Translations under genes and position numbers: made by a program
Part shown: positions 37,520 through 46,965 of the stretch, piece by piece
Layout: the number at the start of each line of letters is the position of its first letter
Position numbering within the stretch: position 1 is the first letter of the stretch
Notes under the pieces: model-generated
Databases searched by the model: none
Told to the model about the DNA's origin: nothing
Seen by the model: the letters and a program-made list of their open reading frames with translations, nothing else
Origin: Phorcus lineatus
Lineage: Eukaryota > Mollusca > Gastropoda > Trochida > Trochidae
Direction of reading: 5' to 3'
NCBI GenBank assembly: GCA_921293015.1
Contig: OV121095.1
Location: 32,709,484 to 32,773,483 of the forward strand
Length of the DNA: 64,000 bases

Positions 37520-37670
37520 GCACGAAATGTGACGTTTTGGTTTAGATACTAACACCGTTATCAAGCAGTTCATGGTCATTTGCTTATTAACTCATCATTT
37601 GCTTGATAACTGTATTAATATCTACACCGAAAGTTGTATTTCGTGAAATAAAAAAATTGTATATCCATAA
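37520..37670. mobile_element. Foldback (hairpin) repeat element
   Basis: The left arm 37521-37567 begins CACGAAATGTGACG and ends GTTATCAAGCA. The right arm 37600-37645 begins TGCTTGATAAC and ends GTATTTCGTG, giving a roughly 46-bp imperfect stem around a 32-nt loop that contains TGGTCATTTGCTTATT. Downstream GTATATCCATAAGAACTTG matches the region after the diverged copy at 29465. The function is unknown; it may be a foldback MITE or a structured terminus of a larger repeat. Confidence 0.65.
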
Positions 37671-38679
37671 GAACTTGTTTTTCTTCATCAATCCAGCTTC
37701 TAAATGCCCCTTAAGGAAGTATCCTTGAAGCTGAAATCTTGTGGGTGGTGACTTACACCTAGGGGATTACAGTTTTGTAGGTTTGTTCCTAAAATCAGGA
37801 GCACATGCTGACAATTGTTTTCAGCTTACCTTGAAAAACAACAGCATTTCTTCATTTTCAGACTGGCTTATAGGTCAAGAAATAAAGACGATAGTGTACA
37901 TGGCTTGTGATTCAGAGAAATTCCTTGAAGAAGGGACTTATAGGAGGGTAAAGGTTTTGAATTTTAGTGGGGAGTGCCGCTGTTAAACTAATATGTCACC
38001 CTAGGTGTCAAACATGTCTGAATGACATCTTTGTTGGAAACTTTGCAGATGTAATGTTATTTTAATCCCTATTTGGAGAAAGGTGTGGGTTTTCAATTCC
38101 AATTTTCAACATTTGTGTTGCGAAGTCACTTATTTAAAGATTCAGAAGTGTACAAGACATTTCATATAATCATTGATAACAAGAGAATTGACAAAACATT
38201 TCCAGTAGTTTTAGTTTATAAAATTCATGAATAAAATTAAGGATTTCAAAGTGAGAAATATGAATATCGTACATGGGTCATTCTAACCATTGCATGTTAT
38301 TGTCCCTTATTGAACAAGTATTAAAATTATGTTCAAATTTGACAGCTCTTTTTAAATATGAAGGTGACTTGTGTTATCAAAGGTCATGTTTCTCCTAATC
38401 ATGAAATAATAATCTTTCTTGTTAGGTATCCAGTTGATCGAAAGACATTATTATCACAAATTCAATTCCATCATCTAGCTGTCTTTGATGAATATTTTCC
38501 TCTGCCATGCATAGTTTGTTCTTTCCAGCTAATTCGATTTCCAAGCATATTTTTTGTTACATAGGCTGTCCCTGCCTGCTATTTCTGAGTAAAAAATATG
38601 AAACAAAATGTAAAATTGATGTCACAATTCATAATTTATCGAAGTTTCATTTCATTGACAAGATATATTGATTATTCTC
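37671..38679. other. Noncoding stretch, nothing recognised
   Basis: Plus-strand open frames at 37741-37986 and 38358-38564 have ordinary-looking composition but no splice-site pair or known motif, and are left unassigned. Confidence 0.45.
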
Positions 38680-39030
38680 ATTAACTAGATTTAATTTTGA
38701 TCTTGAATTATTTCATAAAAAAATCTTTTAAAAATATGTAGTGTGCAGATGAAAACCAAACCTCATTTCAAATTCGCTTCAAGTTTTTAAGTTCTCTCAA
38801 GCTAGATTCAATTTTGAACCTGGGATATTTGGTTAGAGATGATGATTTTCAATATCCACCATAATTCTGAAAACGTTAATCAAAATCTGAAAAGATATTA
38901 CCAAATATCCATATCAAGAGCTCAGAGTTAGTTTCCCGAAACCAGTTCCAATTTTGAACCTGTAATATTTGGTCACATAGTTTTTGATGTCTTGATATCG
39001 AAAAATGTGAATCAAAATGTGAATCATTAG
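38680..39030. repeat. Degenerate tandem repeat, about 120-132 bp period, three copies
   Basis: CTAGATTTAATTTTGATCTT (38687), CTAGATTCAATTTTGAACCT (38803) and CCAGTTCCAATTTTGAACCT (38941) each lead into a GATATTTGGTYA-like stretch, then a TTTTGATG.. section and AATCAAAATCTGAAAA or AATCAAAATGTGAATC. The copies are old and diverged. Confidence 0.6.
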
Positions 39031-41333
39031 TTATTCCAGCCAACGAAAAGCTGCCAAATAATCCAACGGAGGCAGACTTTCTCTCCATTATGAGCCTGCT
39101 GTGTATTTTCACAACCAGAGTTCTGTTAGATCAACACACCATGGTTAGTGACCTTCGACCCCAATGTTCTTTTGATCTGCTGGTGTCACAGGGGTATCCT
39201 TTTTACTAAGAGGTCAGCCTGTGCTCATCATCTTAATGATTAAAAAAGAGTTCTCATCACTGTGACTATAATTGGAATTTAAGTGAGATACCAGCGCTCA
39301 CAGAGATGGTATTCGTTACCAGTTTGATGTTTTATGGAAATAAGATTTACTATTTATGATTGGGAGAGATATATGGAATGAGCTTTTCAATTGAAAGTTG
39401 TTCTGTCATAATTATTATATTGGTTCTGAAGTCGTTTATTTCCAATATTATGTATTGTTAACAGAAATACACTAATGCATACAGTATTTAGTTTCAAATC
39501 TTTAGAAACAATATGCAACCTTTTCTTCCTATGTGCATTATTCATTTTATTTCCAACATGCTGTAATATTTATATCAATATGTATATTTCAACTGTTTCT
39601 AATTTGAACATAGATTTGAAAACTTTGTTAGGGTTATAAATTTGTGAAGACCTAAAGATAGATTGAATGCATACCTCTGTAATAATGTTACCTGCCTAGA
39701 TATTTGCTAGGAATAGTTACATTTATTTATTTGACACTAATAATGACATTAGTGATGTAAATAAATGATGTACTAGATTATCTATGCAGCAAAATGTTGG
39801 TGATGATGTCATTAATCAAGTGAATAGTCTTAATGTCTTCTTGTGTGGTATATACATACGTCTTCGTTAACAAACTTGCATGAAATATTAAGAGTGTTTC
39901 TTAGAGATAGTATATGGACATTACCTATTCATTTGTAGTCATTACGGGAAGAATGTACATTATCGTCAAAGGTTTCATCAATAAAATATTATAAATGGAT
40001 AATTTACCAACGAGATAACAGTGTAAATTTTCTTTTATTGGGATATATGTAGGGTTTCATTTGATATTTTGTAAATGTGATTTTGATGGTCTTTAAACTG
40101 TTTGTAGGTTTTCTTGAATTATTTCATGTGATTTAATCTGTTTTGGTCACTGTCTGTAATTAAATTCCTCCCCAAGAAGTCACAATCTGAAAATACTAAG
40201 TGTCTAATCTGAGCTTAAAGATTCTTGTATGTGTTATTTAAGTAAAGGTTACCAGGGAGTGTCAGCAAATATAATTGAAATACAAAAACTTGTTCTCCAC
40301 CATCCTGCTCCATCGGGGTATGTGAATCTGCAGAGCTCCTTCCAATACCCTGACATCCGCAGGCCAAAAGCCCCACATTGAAAGCTGTCTAACCAGCCAA
40401 TTAAACGACTTGCATCAAACAATAGCAGCACACCCGGATGGAAAATTTATGTTGAATTCATGATATTATTTTCAGCGTTACGGCATCAGCAGGAATTCAG
40501 GTTATTAAGTCGAGCTCTGGGGAATCAAATTTGCAGATAAAGCAGGATGGTTCTCTTACTTATTGCTACCTCTATGTTTTAGTAAATAAAATAAACTTCC
40601 TTTTTCTCGTTTAATATTTATGTAATAAAATAAACTTCTTTTTTTCGTTTAATATTTTATGTAAGAGCTATTTCTCAGTGTTGAGTGTTAACACAACAGC
40701 CTATCTTCAGTGAAATCTTTCAATTGTTCATAAAGGCTGGCAAACCATAGAAGTTGTTATCCATCCTGTTGGATTCTGAAATGCCTCCTAAAGAATTCTC
40801 AAATGTAGACACACACATTAGGAGCATTCTTTTAGTGGCGCTGAAGACATAAATGGAGATATATGAAAATAATTGAGTGTGAAAGCAATTTAGCACTGCT
40901 AAAATATTAATGTAGAAGAGTGTTCGGATATGTAGAACTGGACAGGATAGTACCCCTGAGGACTGTACCTAATATGATTTATGTATGTAATGTAAATTAA
41001 TGGCTTCTTTATGTATATAGGAAGAAACAATTGTAAAGGTTTGCCACTTGATACGTATGCCATTAATGATGTAGAATTTAGATCAACCCAACACTGCTGA
41101 ACATATGAGTTAGTCGGGTGGCTGGGTAAATGGCATCACAGTGGCTGGCCAATCAATCCTAAAATACTAAATTTTAAAAAGAGAAGAATTACCATGCACT
41201 TGCCTTTCTATGGGCTTTATTGAACACATCCAATTCCAAGAGTGGGGAGATGGGATTTTGGTCCCCCTAAATTCCAATCTACACACACTTTATTCTGATA
41301 TCTGAAACAAATATTTTTGTATTTGATATGAAT
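39031..41333. other. Noncoding stretch, nothing recognised
   Basis: AT-rich sequence. A near-duplicate AAATAAAATAAACTTC plus TCGTTTAATATTT block at about 40585-40665 shows slippage. The frame on minus at 40249-40431 lacks splice sites and motifs. Confidence 0.5.
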
Positions 41334-41701
41334 AGAGAGAATTGTCCTATTATGGAGAACACAATCCACTCTGTGAGGATCATATGTATGTTGTTGTCGC
41401 TGCAGAGAGAACATGTCCCATTGTGGAGAATACATTCCCCTCTGTGAGGCCATGTCCCATTGTGGAGAATACATTCCCCTCTGTGAGAATCATATGCATG
41501 TGGTTGTACCTGCAGAGAGAACATGTCCCATTGTGGAGAATACATTCCCCTCTGTGAGGATCATATATGCATGTGGTTGTACCTGCAGAGAGAACATGTC
41601 CCATTGTGGAGAATACATTCCCCTCTGTGAGGATCATATACATGTGGTTGTCCCTGCAGAGAGAACATGTCCCATTATAGAGAATACATCCCATCTGGGA
41701 T
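41334..41701. repeat. About 70-bp minisatellite, five to six units
   Basis: The unit is AGAGAGAACATGTCCCATTG, then TGGAGAATACATTCCCCTC, TGTGAGGATCATAT, GCATGTGGTTGTACCTGC. The first unit (41334) is the most diverged; the second is cut to 46 bp after TGTGAGG; units at about 41450, 41515 and 41588 are nearly identical; the last ends near 41701. Because the sequence has few stops, six overlapping open frames on both strands arise here, none with evidence of translation. Confidence 0.9.
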
Positions 41702-41824
41702 GATCAATATACACTGCGCTCAGCATTGAAAGTGTCAGACAAATTTCATGTTGTTTATTAAATTGATGAGGAAATGCATTGTTGTCGGTAAGACCTAAAT
41801 TGTATTCGGTTGCCAAGTTGAAGA

Positions 41825-42430
41825 GAAAGTGATTTGCTTGGACTGAAATCTGGAGCTCCACAGACTCCTTGCAGAGAATTACTGCTGATTTATTGGCTGG
41901 GTTTATTGCAGCGCCATTATCTAACTCTTGTGCAAACCCATTTTCTGGCCGAAGCCATCTGTATATACAGCAGAGTTTCCAGGGGTCATCAGCAAATGTT
42001 GATGTTGGTAGGCAGGCTGTTGGGAGGAAGTCGGGAGTTTATTCGTTTTATGACGGAAATTTCGAACGCCAGCCGTTCCTCATTCTCTGAGTAGAATGAT
42101 AATGTCGCCCTCGGTCTGGCATTATAAAAACATATAAAGTTATATGGGCTTGTGGTTCTCCCCTCTCCTATAAAACCGAGCCTTTAAATGTATTTTGTTT
42201 AGAGAATTAATCATGTAGCTGTTGCATTTGCCTTCATTTGACACGTTTTACATTCTACATGCGGAGATGTAATTCCTTTATTATCGGAAATGCTGCCATT
42301 TTCTCTCGAGTTGATGCTCTCTGCTATTGGCCAGCGACTAATTCATCATATCAATAAAACTTGATTGTCCGTGTTTGTTACAATGAAAACTCCATTTTGA
42401 CAGTGATTCCGTTGAGGTAAATCACATGGT
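41825..42430. other. Unique-looking, less AT-rich segment, possible regulatory DNA
   Basis: This segment is non-repetitive and more GC-rich than its surroundings. It includes GCAGCGCCATTATCTAACTC, GACGGAAATTTCGAACGCC and TTGGCCAGCGACTAATTCAT. Open frames exist (41834-42094, 41869-42090 plus) but their translations have no recognised motif and no donor matching the phase-1 start of the next Ryk exon was identified. Its position about 1.2 kb upstream of the first visible Ryk exon makes an intronic enhancer or a missed exon both possible. Confidence 0.25.
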
Positions 42431-43404
42431 CTGCTTATGAATCTAAAATGCCATGGAAATGTAATAAACCTTGTATACATAAGACTTTATCGAAGTAAAA
42501 GTGCCACCTCAGAGTGAATAATGAAATGAATTTTCTAACGTGATTGATTCATTTGTATTATATATTTATGATCGGTTTCAATACCGCGGACATGAATTTT
42601 CTCATAAAGTGATTCTCATTAATTTTATTTTTGAGAGGTAACATAATCTAAGCCACTAAGTTTTCTTTCAGATGTTTATTTGCATATTTGGTAATATTTT
42701 CTTTAGTTATGATTTCGACAATAGAGCTTTCTTTATTGAGTTGATAATTGTGTCTTTAACTCTAAAATGTTTGTCTTGAGATGTTTCCCAGCCAATCTTG
42801 AAAGGTATATATATATATTCTCAGGCAAATACAGGAATCTCTTGAAAGGAATACAAATGTTTCCAATTGAAAGGCAATTATTTTTACTCAATAAAAGGAG
42901 TGTTAAAAAAAGGTACCAAGTTTGGGTTAAGCTACCGTATTCATTACCCTAACTCATTCACTCACTCCGATATAGTTTTTAAGTTCTTGGCACCCTATTC
43001 TACAACTACGGACAATCAACGGACAATCATTTTGATTAATGGGATGTTCAACCCTCGTTAGAAAATATTGTTTGCATCAGTTAATGTTTAATGGGAATAA
43101 CATTTAGAACTAAGACATAAAAAAAACTATCTTCAGTGCTTTTGAGCGAGTGACTAAATTTTTTAATTCCTGCACATGATTCATGTTCCGTCATGATGAA
43201 TATGCCGTCAAAACACTCGTTGAATTTTTATGATTTTTTTCATGAATTACTCATGTTTGTTATATTTCATTTTTCATGAATTGTAGATTTAAGTAATCAA
43301 ATTTAATGTTTTACTCATTTATTCATGAAAATCTTATGGGAAGGTTACGGCATATGAACCCTTTTACCTCAACGCAAAATATAATTATTCTAAAATTTAT
43401 TTTA
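42431..43404. other. AT-rich noncoding stretch, nothing recognised
   Basis: Sequence upstream of the duplicated acceptor region. No exon was recognised. Confidence 0.5.
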
Positions 43405-43530
43405 ATTAGGTTTTCACTTTCTTCGTCTGGCTCAGTATACTTCCTGATCTTTCTCTTGCAGGGATTACTCTCAACTCTGCATGTGACCAATTTTGCCCAA
43501 ATGAGAAATATATTTTAATTCAAAAATAAT
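43405..43530 (+). repeat. Decayed tandem copy of the next exon's 3' splice site
   Basis: TTTCTTCGTCTGGC..., TATACTTCCTGATC, TTTCTCTTGCAG|GGATTACT (AG at 43460-43461) aligns with the true acceptor region TTTCTTCCTCCGGC..., TGTACTTACCAATC, TTTTCTCTTTCAG|GGATTACT (AG at 43593-43594), exactly 133 bp downstream. The copy keeps the pyrimidine tract, AG and the same phase for GG ATT ACT. It then loses the WIF coding sequence and reaches TAA at 43527-43529 after 21 codons. Use of this acceptor would insert a stop. Confidence 0.7.
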
Positions 43531-43594
43531 TTTTAATTTGTTAAAAATTTCTTCCTCCGGCGCCATATGTACTTACCAATCTTTTCTCTTTCAG

Positions 43595-43725
43595 GGATTA
43601 CTGCGGAACTTTACTACGTGAGAAATGGCATTATCAACAACTACGCTCTGTCGTTTAACCTCCCCCTGCCTCCGAAGATTGACGACATCTATTTTACATG
43701 GCAGAGTCTGCGTCAACAACCCTCT
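43595..43725 (+). CDS. Ryk: Ryk exon, N-terminal part of the WIF domain
   Basis: A coding exon of the Wnt co-receptor Ryk (Derailed family), a single-pass membrane protein whose extracellular WIF domain binds Wnt. The 131-nt exon starts in phase 1 (GG ATT ACT) after TTTCTCTTTCAG and ends at a full codon before GTGAGT. It encodes GITAELYYVRNGIINNYALS then FNLPLPPKIDDIYFTWQSLR and QQPS. The AELYYVRN..I..YAL.F core followed by P....I.FTW is diagnostic of RYK WIF domains. The preceding exon should supply the signal peptide and the first WIF strand and was not found in the 43 kb upstream. The open frame extends past both ends (from 43567 to 43794), but conservation stops at the splice sites. A decayed duplicate of the acceptor lies 133 bp upstream. 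Confidence 0.93.
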
Positions 43726-44462
43726 GTGAGTCGCAATTCTTTTTCACTCCCTATTATCCGTTACCGTAGTCGTTCTAACAAACACTTGTCTTGAATCTAA
43801 AATCACAAACTCAACAGTAAGTTAAAGATTATAATGAAATTGTAATAGTATTATGTGGGTCAGATTATTAAAATGAAATTTCTGTAATCATATATGTTAA
43901 CAAAAATAATTTGAGGACAACCCAATTTTTCCAAAATTTTGTTATACACAAGTTTTATACAAATTTTAATTGAATTCAATTTTGGGTGGTCCTTTGCTCT
44001 TCTGTCAAGTATATTTCGCTTGAAGGCAAGATTGTTGAAACTTTATCAAGGAATATGGTCACAGTGAAACAATGGTTGCTTGGTCTCTGGGTGATAAAAT
44101 GGTGACAAAATTCAAATTTGACCATTGGTACTTATTGACCATAGCCAAGTCACAAATAGACTCTTGCTTAAATATGACACTGATTAAAAAAGATGATGTC
44201 GCATTACAACTCTGCATGGTCTTGATGTATAGCAGTTGCTATAATAATCAGTGGTCGGCCGCCAATGGCCACACATTTAGTAACTGAATGAAAATTTATT
44301 AACCTGGATAAAAAGGTTCTGCGAAATAAAAACGTATGAAAATGTGAATGATGAACTATTTTTTCATTGACACACTGTTAAAATATCAATCATAAAACTC
44401 CAATATCTTAACTCATTTTGTGAAGTTAAGATGCCTGGGTATCTTTTGAGGAAAATACGGTT
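43726..44462 (+). other. Ryk intron, proximal part, nothing recognised
   Basis: Start of the 7.1-kb intron (43726-50813) between the first two visible Ryk exons. The small plus frame at 44072-44287 has no splice pair. No element was recognised. Confidence 0.6.
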
Positions 44463-44575
44463 TAGTTCTTTATCCCACCTCATCAGCTAGCTATAGTTCT
44501 TTATCCCCACCACGACAGTGAGTTATCTTTCTTCATCCCACATCAAAGCCAGTTGTCATTAGTTCCCAGCAGGTT
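44463..44575. repeat. Short degenerate repeat, about 38-40 bp period
   Basis: TTTAGTTCTTTATCCCACCT, then TATAGTTCTTTATCCCCACC, then TATCTTTCTTCATCCCACAT, each followed by a CAGCTAGC, CAGTGAG or AGCCAGT-like spacer. Three diverged copies inside the Ryk intron. Confidence 0.6.
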
Positions 44576-44947
44576 GTAATTGTTTAAAGAAATTTTCGCT
44601 TTGTACTGCACAAATTTAATGACCCTTTAAATTGCATTAGAGTCAAAAACAAGAGAAATTTATATTTTTTTCAAAAACACATTCTATGAAGCTCCTTTTG
44701 GAAAAAGTAACTTTTGAGCTTGATGTGTTGTAAAACTTTTATTAGAATAAATTTTCAAATCCTCTCCAACTTAAAGTTTTGAGTAAAAATTAAATTTTCT
44801 CTTAAAGCTAAGTTACAAGAGACTTTTCTCTTACATAAATAATTAGTTTCTGAAAGGTGAGATTGTTCTACTGCAATGGTAAAATATTGGTTTAAAAAAA
44901 ATTGAACTTCATTGGAAAAAATTGTAAAATTAATTTTCTGAATTTAA

Positions 44948-45183
44948 CTGCATATTCTAATGATGATCTAGTCATGTTTTGTAGAACTTCTTCGATTGGT
45001 CAAAATATTTTTGTTAGTAAACCAATTGTGGTGTAAACAAAAGGACCTGAAACTTTTAGCTTTGGTTGCATATTCTGATGATGATCTGGTCATGTTTTGT
45101 AGAACTTCTTCCATTGGTCAAAATATTTTTGTTAGTAAACCAATTTGTGCTAAATAAAAGGACCTGAAACTTTTAGCTTTGGT
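44948..45183. repeat. Recent tandem duplication, about 118 bp
   Basis: TGCATATTCTAATGATGATC through GACCTGAAACTTTTAGCTTTGG is repeated with about 95 percent identity by eye (TGCATATTCTGATGATGATC onward at 45067). A few substitutions and a small indel (GTGGTGTAAACAAAAGG versus GTGCTAAATAAAAGG) separate the copies. It is the youngest of the duplications of this size in the window. Confidence 0.9.
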
Positions 45184-45475
45184 TTTCGGATAAACATGAA
45201 AATAATTTAGATGGCACTTTTGAGGTTATTGAATCTAAATTTGTTTTTAAAAAAACAGTGCTTAATGAAAAGGCTATGCTTGATTGGTAACCCGACAAAC
45301 TATCCGGCATACGCCGCCAAATGTGACGAAAGCGGCGAATCACTTTATTGACAACCGGTATACGCTTAAACGAATCAAGCATAGCCAAATACTTCAATCT
45401 TTCAGCTTCTGGTCTTGGATATAAACCAGGAATGCAAATTTCATAATCAGACAACTGATTCCAACGGTTAATGAA
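45184..45475 (-). other. Unassigned protein-like open frame, minus strand
   Basis: Reading on minus from a stop near 45475, the frame gives FINRWNQLSDYEICIPGLYP, RPEAERLKYLAMLDSFKRIP and VVNKVIRRFRHIWRRMPDSL before running into the duplicated segment and ending near 45173. The composition is that of a folded basic protein (many Arg and Trp, regular hydrophobics), unlike neighbouring frames, and this stretch is more GC-rich than its flanks. No ATG or clear acceptor was found at its 5' side, and no family is recognised. A fragment of a transposon-encoded protein, an old pseudogene or an isolated exon are all possible. Confidence 0.3.
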
Positions 45476-45652
45476 TTAAATGGCCACTGTAATTGGTATC
45501 ACAGTATGTAGCTGTGCAACAGTATTAACAGAAGAACAAAAGTGTTGCATTCTTGCTTTGCATTTAATAAGATGGTTAATGCAACACCATTCTAGTCAGT
45601 TCTGTTATAAACAGTCTTGTAAATTTGATGGGTGTTCTTATCTAGAGTCTTC

Positions 45653-45940
45653 GGGGGCGTGATAGCGCAGTGGTTAGCACTTTTCGGAATTTGAATCTCG
45701 CCAGGGGCTCTGCAGTAGAGAACTGTTCTACTTGCAGTAAGGCTTGGATGCAATACCACTCTGAATTGACTCACGCAGTATCACCCATGGTTTGCTAGTT
45801 CATGCCAGTGCTCGCAGTTTTCACTGCAATGCATGGCCATATTAGTATTGCAGGTTTCTCTCTGCTATAATACTAGCAGCCATGATATAAGTAAAAGTAC
45901 TTTTGAAAGCAGCTTAAGAACACAAATCACCTCACCTCTC
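45653..45940 (+). mobile_element. tRNA-derived SINE, head internally deleted
   Basis: The head GGGGGCGTGATAGCGCAGTG is followed by a shortened middle (CACTTTTCGGAATTTGAATC), so the anticodon-arm region is lost while a B-box-like TTTGAATCTCGCC remains. Body (GTAGAGAACTGTTCTACTTG, then CACCCATGGTTTGCTAGTTC), core (ATAATACTAGCAGCCATG) and tail with CACCTCACC follow. It lies in the Ryk intron in sense orientation. Confidence 0.85.
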
Positions 45941-46649
45941 CTCTTCAGTCTCCCTCATGGACCTGTATCTTCAGGAAACTTTGTGGAAACAAAAAAAACC
46001 CATCAAGTTAATTTTAATCTGTTAAAAGAAATATTTTCATTAGGTTCCATTTATATAGTTTTTGAGCACAGTTCCCAGGAATTCCTCCAAAAAATGCTTA
46101 TAATTCAAATGCTTTGTATCAAAACTGAAATGATATCATAGGACATTGAACATTCATATCCTCCCTTGATATTGATTTAGTCATTTAAATCATTGTCCAT
46201 TTCCCAAAAAAAATATTTGATAATTTGATGAGTCATAATTTTTTTCTCACTTGCATTGTTTGTTAATGGAATTGCCAGGATAAGGACGCGTTGAACCCTA
46301 TGGAGGTGGATTTTTTTTGCACTTTAATGCATTTGACAAATCAGCTAGCATTTCCCCATAAACTTGTCTGAAAAGCTTTACCCTGATTCTCGCTATGGTC
46401 AATAGTTATCAATTAATTTTGAAGAGGCTTTAATGAGAAATTTTGCATGCTTTCTGTGTTTGAATTGTGTTTGCACAATCAGCGAACACCAAAGAATTGA
46501 AAAGAAAGTCAATATTCTAGTACTGGCTTTGACACCGCCCCACCCAGAGTCTATGACATCCATCATGTCCCCATGTCCTTTACATTGTACATTAAACATG
46601 CAGAGAGAGAGCATTTTAGTCTTTTATGGGAGGGGGTGGGGTGGGAATG
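45941..46649 (+). other. Ryk intron between two SINEs, nothing recognised
   Basis: No exon or RNA gene was seen. The 46433-46675 plus frame and its minus counterpart have no supporting motifs. A G-rich patch immediately precedes the next SINE. Confidence 0.5.
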
Positions 46650-46965
46650 GGGGTGGGGAGATAGCCCAGTTGTAAGCGTGTTCGGCTACATATCAAGAGG
46701 TCCGGGGTTCGAATCCCGACAGGGGTCGGCAGCTTTGTCTGCAGTACAGAACTGTTCTACAGGCAGTAAGGTTTGGGTGCAGTGCTACACTGAATTTCGG
46801 CGCTGTTCCACCCATGGTTCAACAGTTCCAGCCAATGCTCCCAGGTTTCACTCCAATGCATGGCAACATTAGTGTTGCAGTTTTACTCCCTGCAATGATA
46901 CTAGCATCTTTAATATAAGTGTAATACTCTTGAAAGCGATGTTAAACCCCATATCACCGTACATC
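46650..46965 (+). mobile_element. tRNA-derived SINE, full length
   Basis: The head GGGGGTGGGGAGATAGCCCA and B box GGGGTTCGAATCCCGAC are followed by body GTACAGAACTGTTCTACAGG, CAGTGCTACACTGAATTTCG, the core CTGCAATGATACTAGCATC and tail GCGATGTTAAACCCC with ATATCACC. It carries diagnostic differences from the copy 1 kb upstream, so it is a separate insertion. The same Ryk intron, sense orientation. Confidence 0.88.

Noticed and set aside
41217-41703. Cluster of overlapping 70-100 codon frames on both strands
   Set aside because: All are generated by the 70-bp minisatellite at 41334-41701.
45067-45110. Hammerhead ribozyme core (CTGATGA) as in retrozymes or Penelope-like elements
   Set aside because: CTGATGATG occurs here and near 9747, but no correctly spaced GAAA with flanking stems was found.
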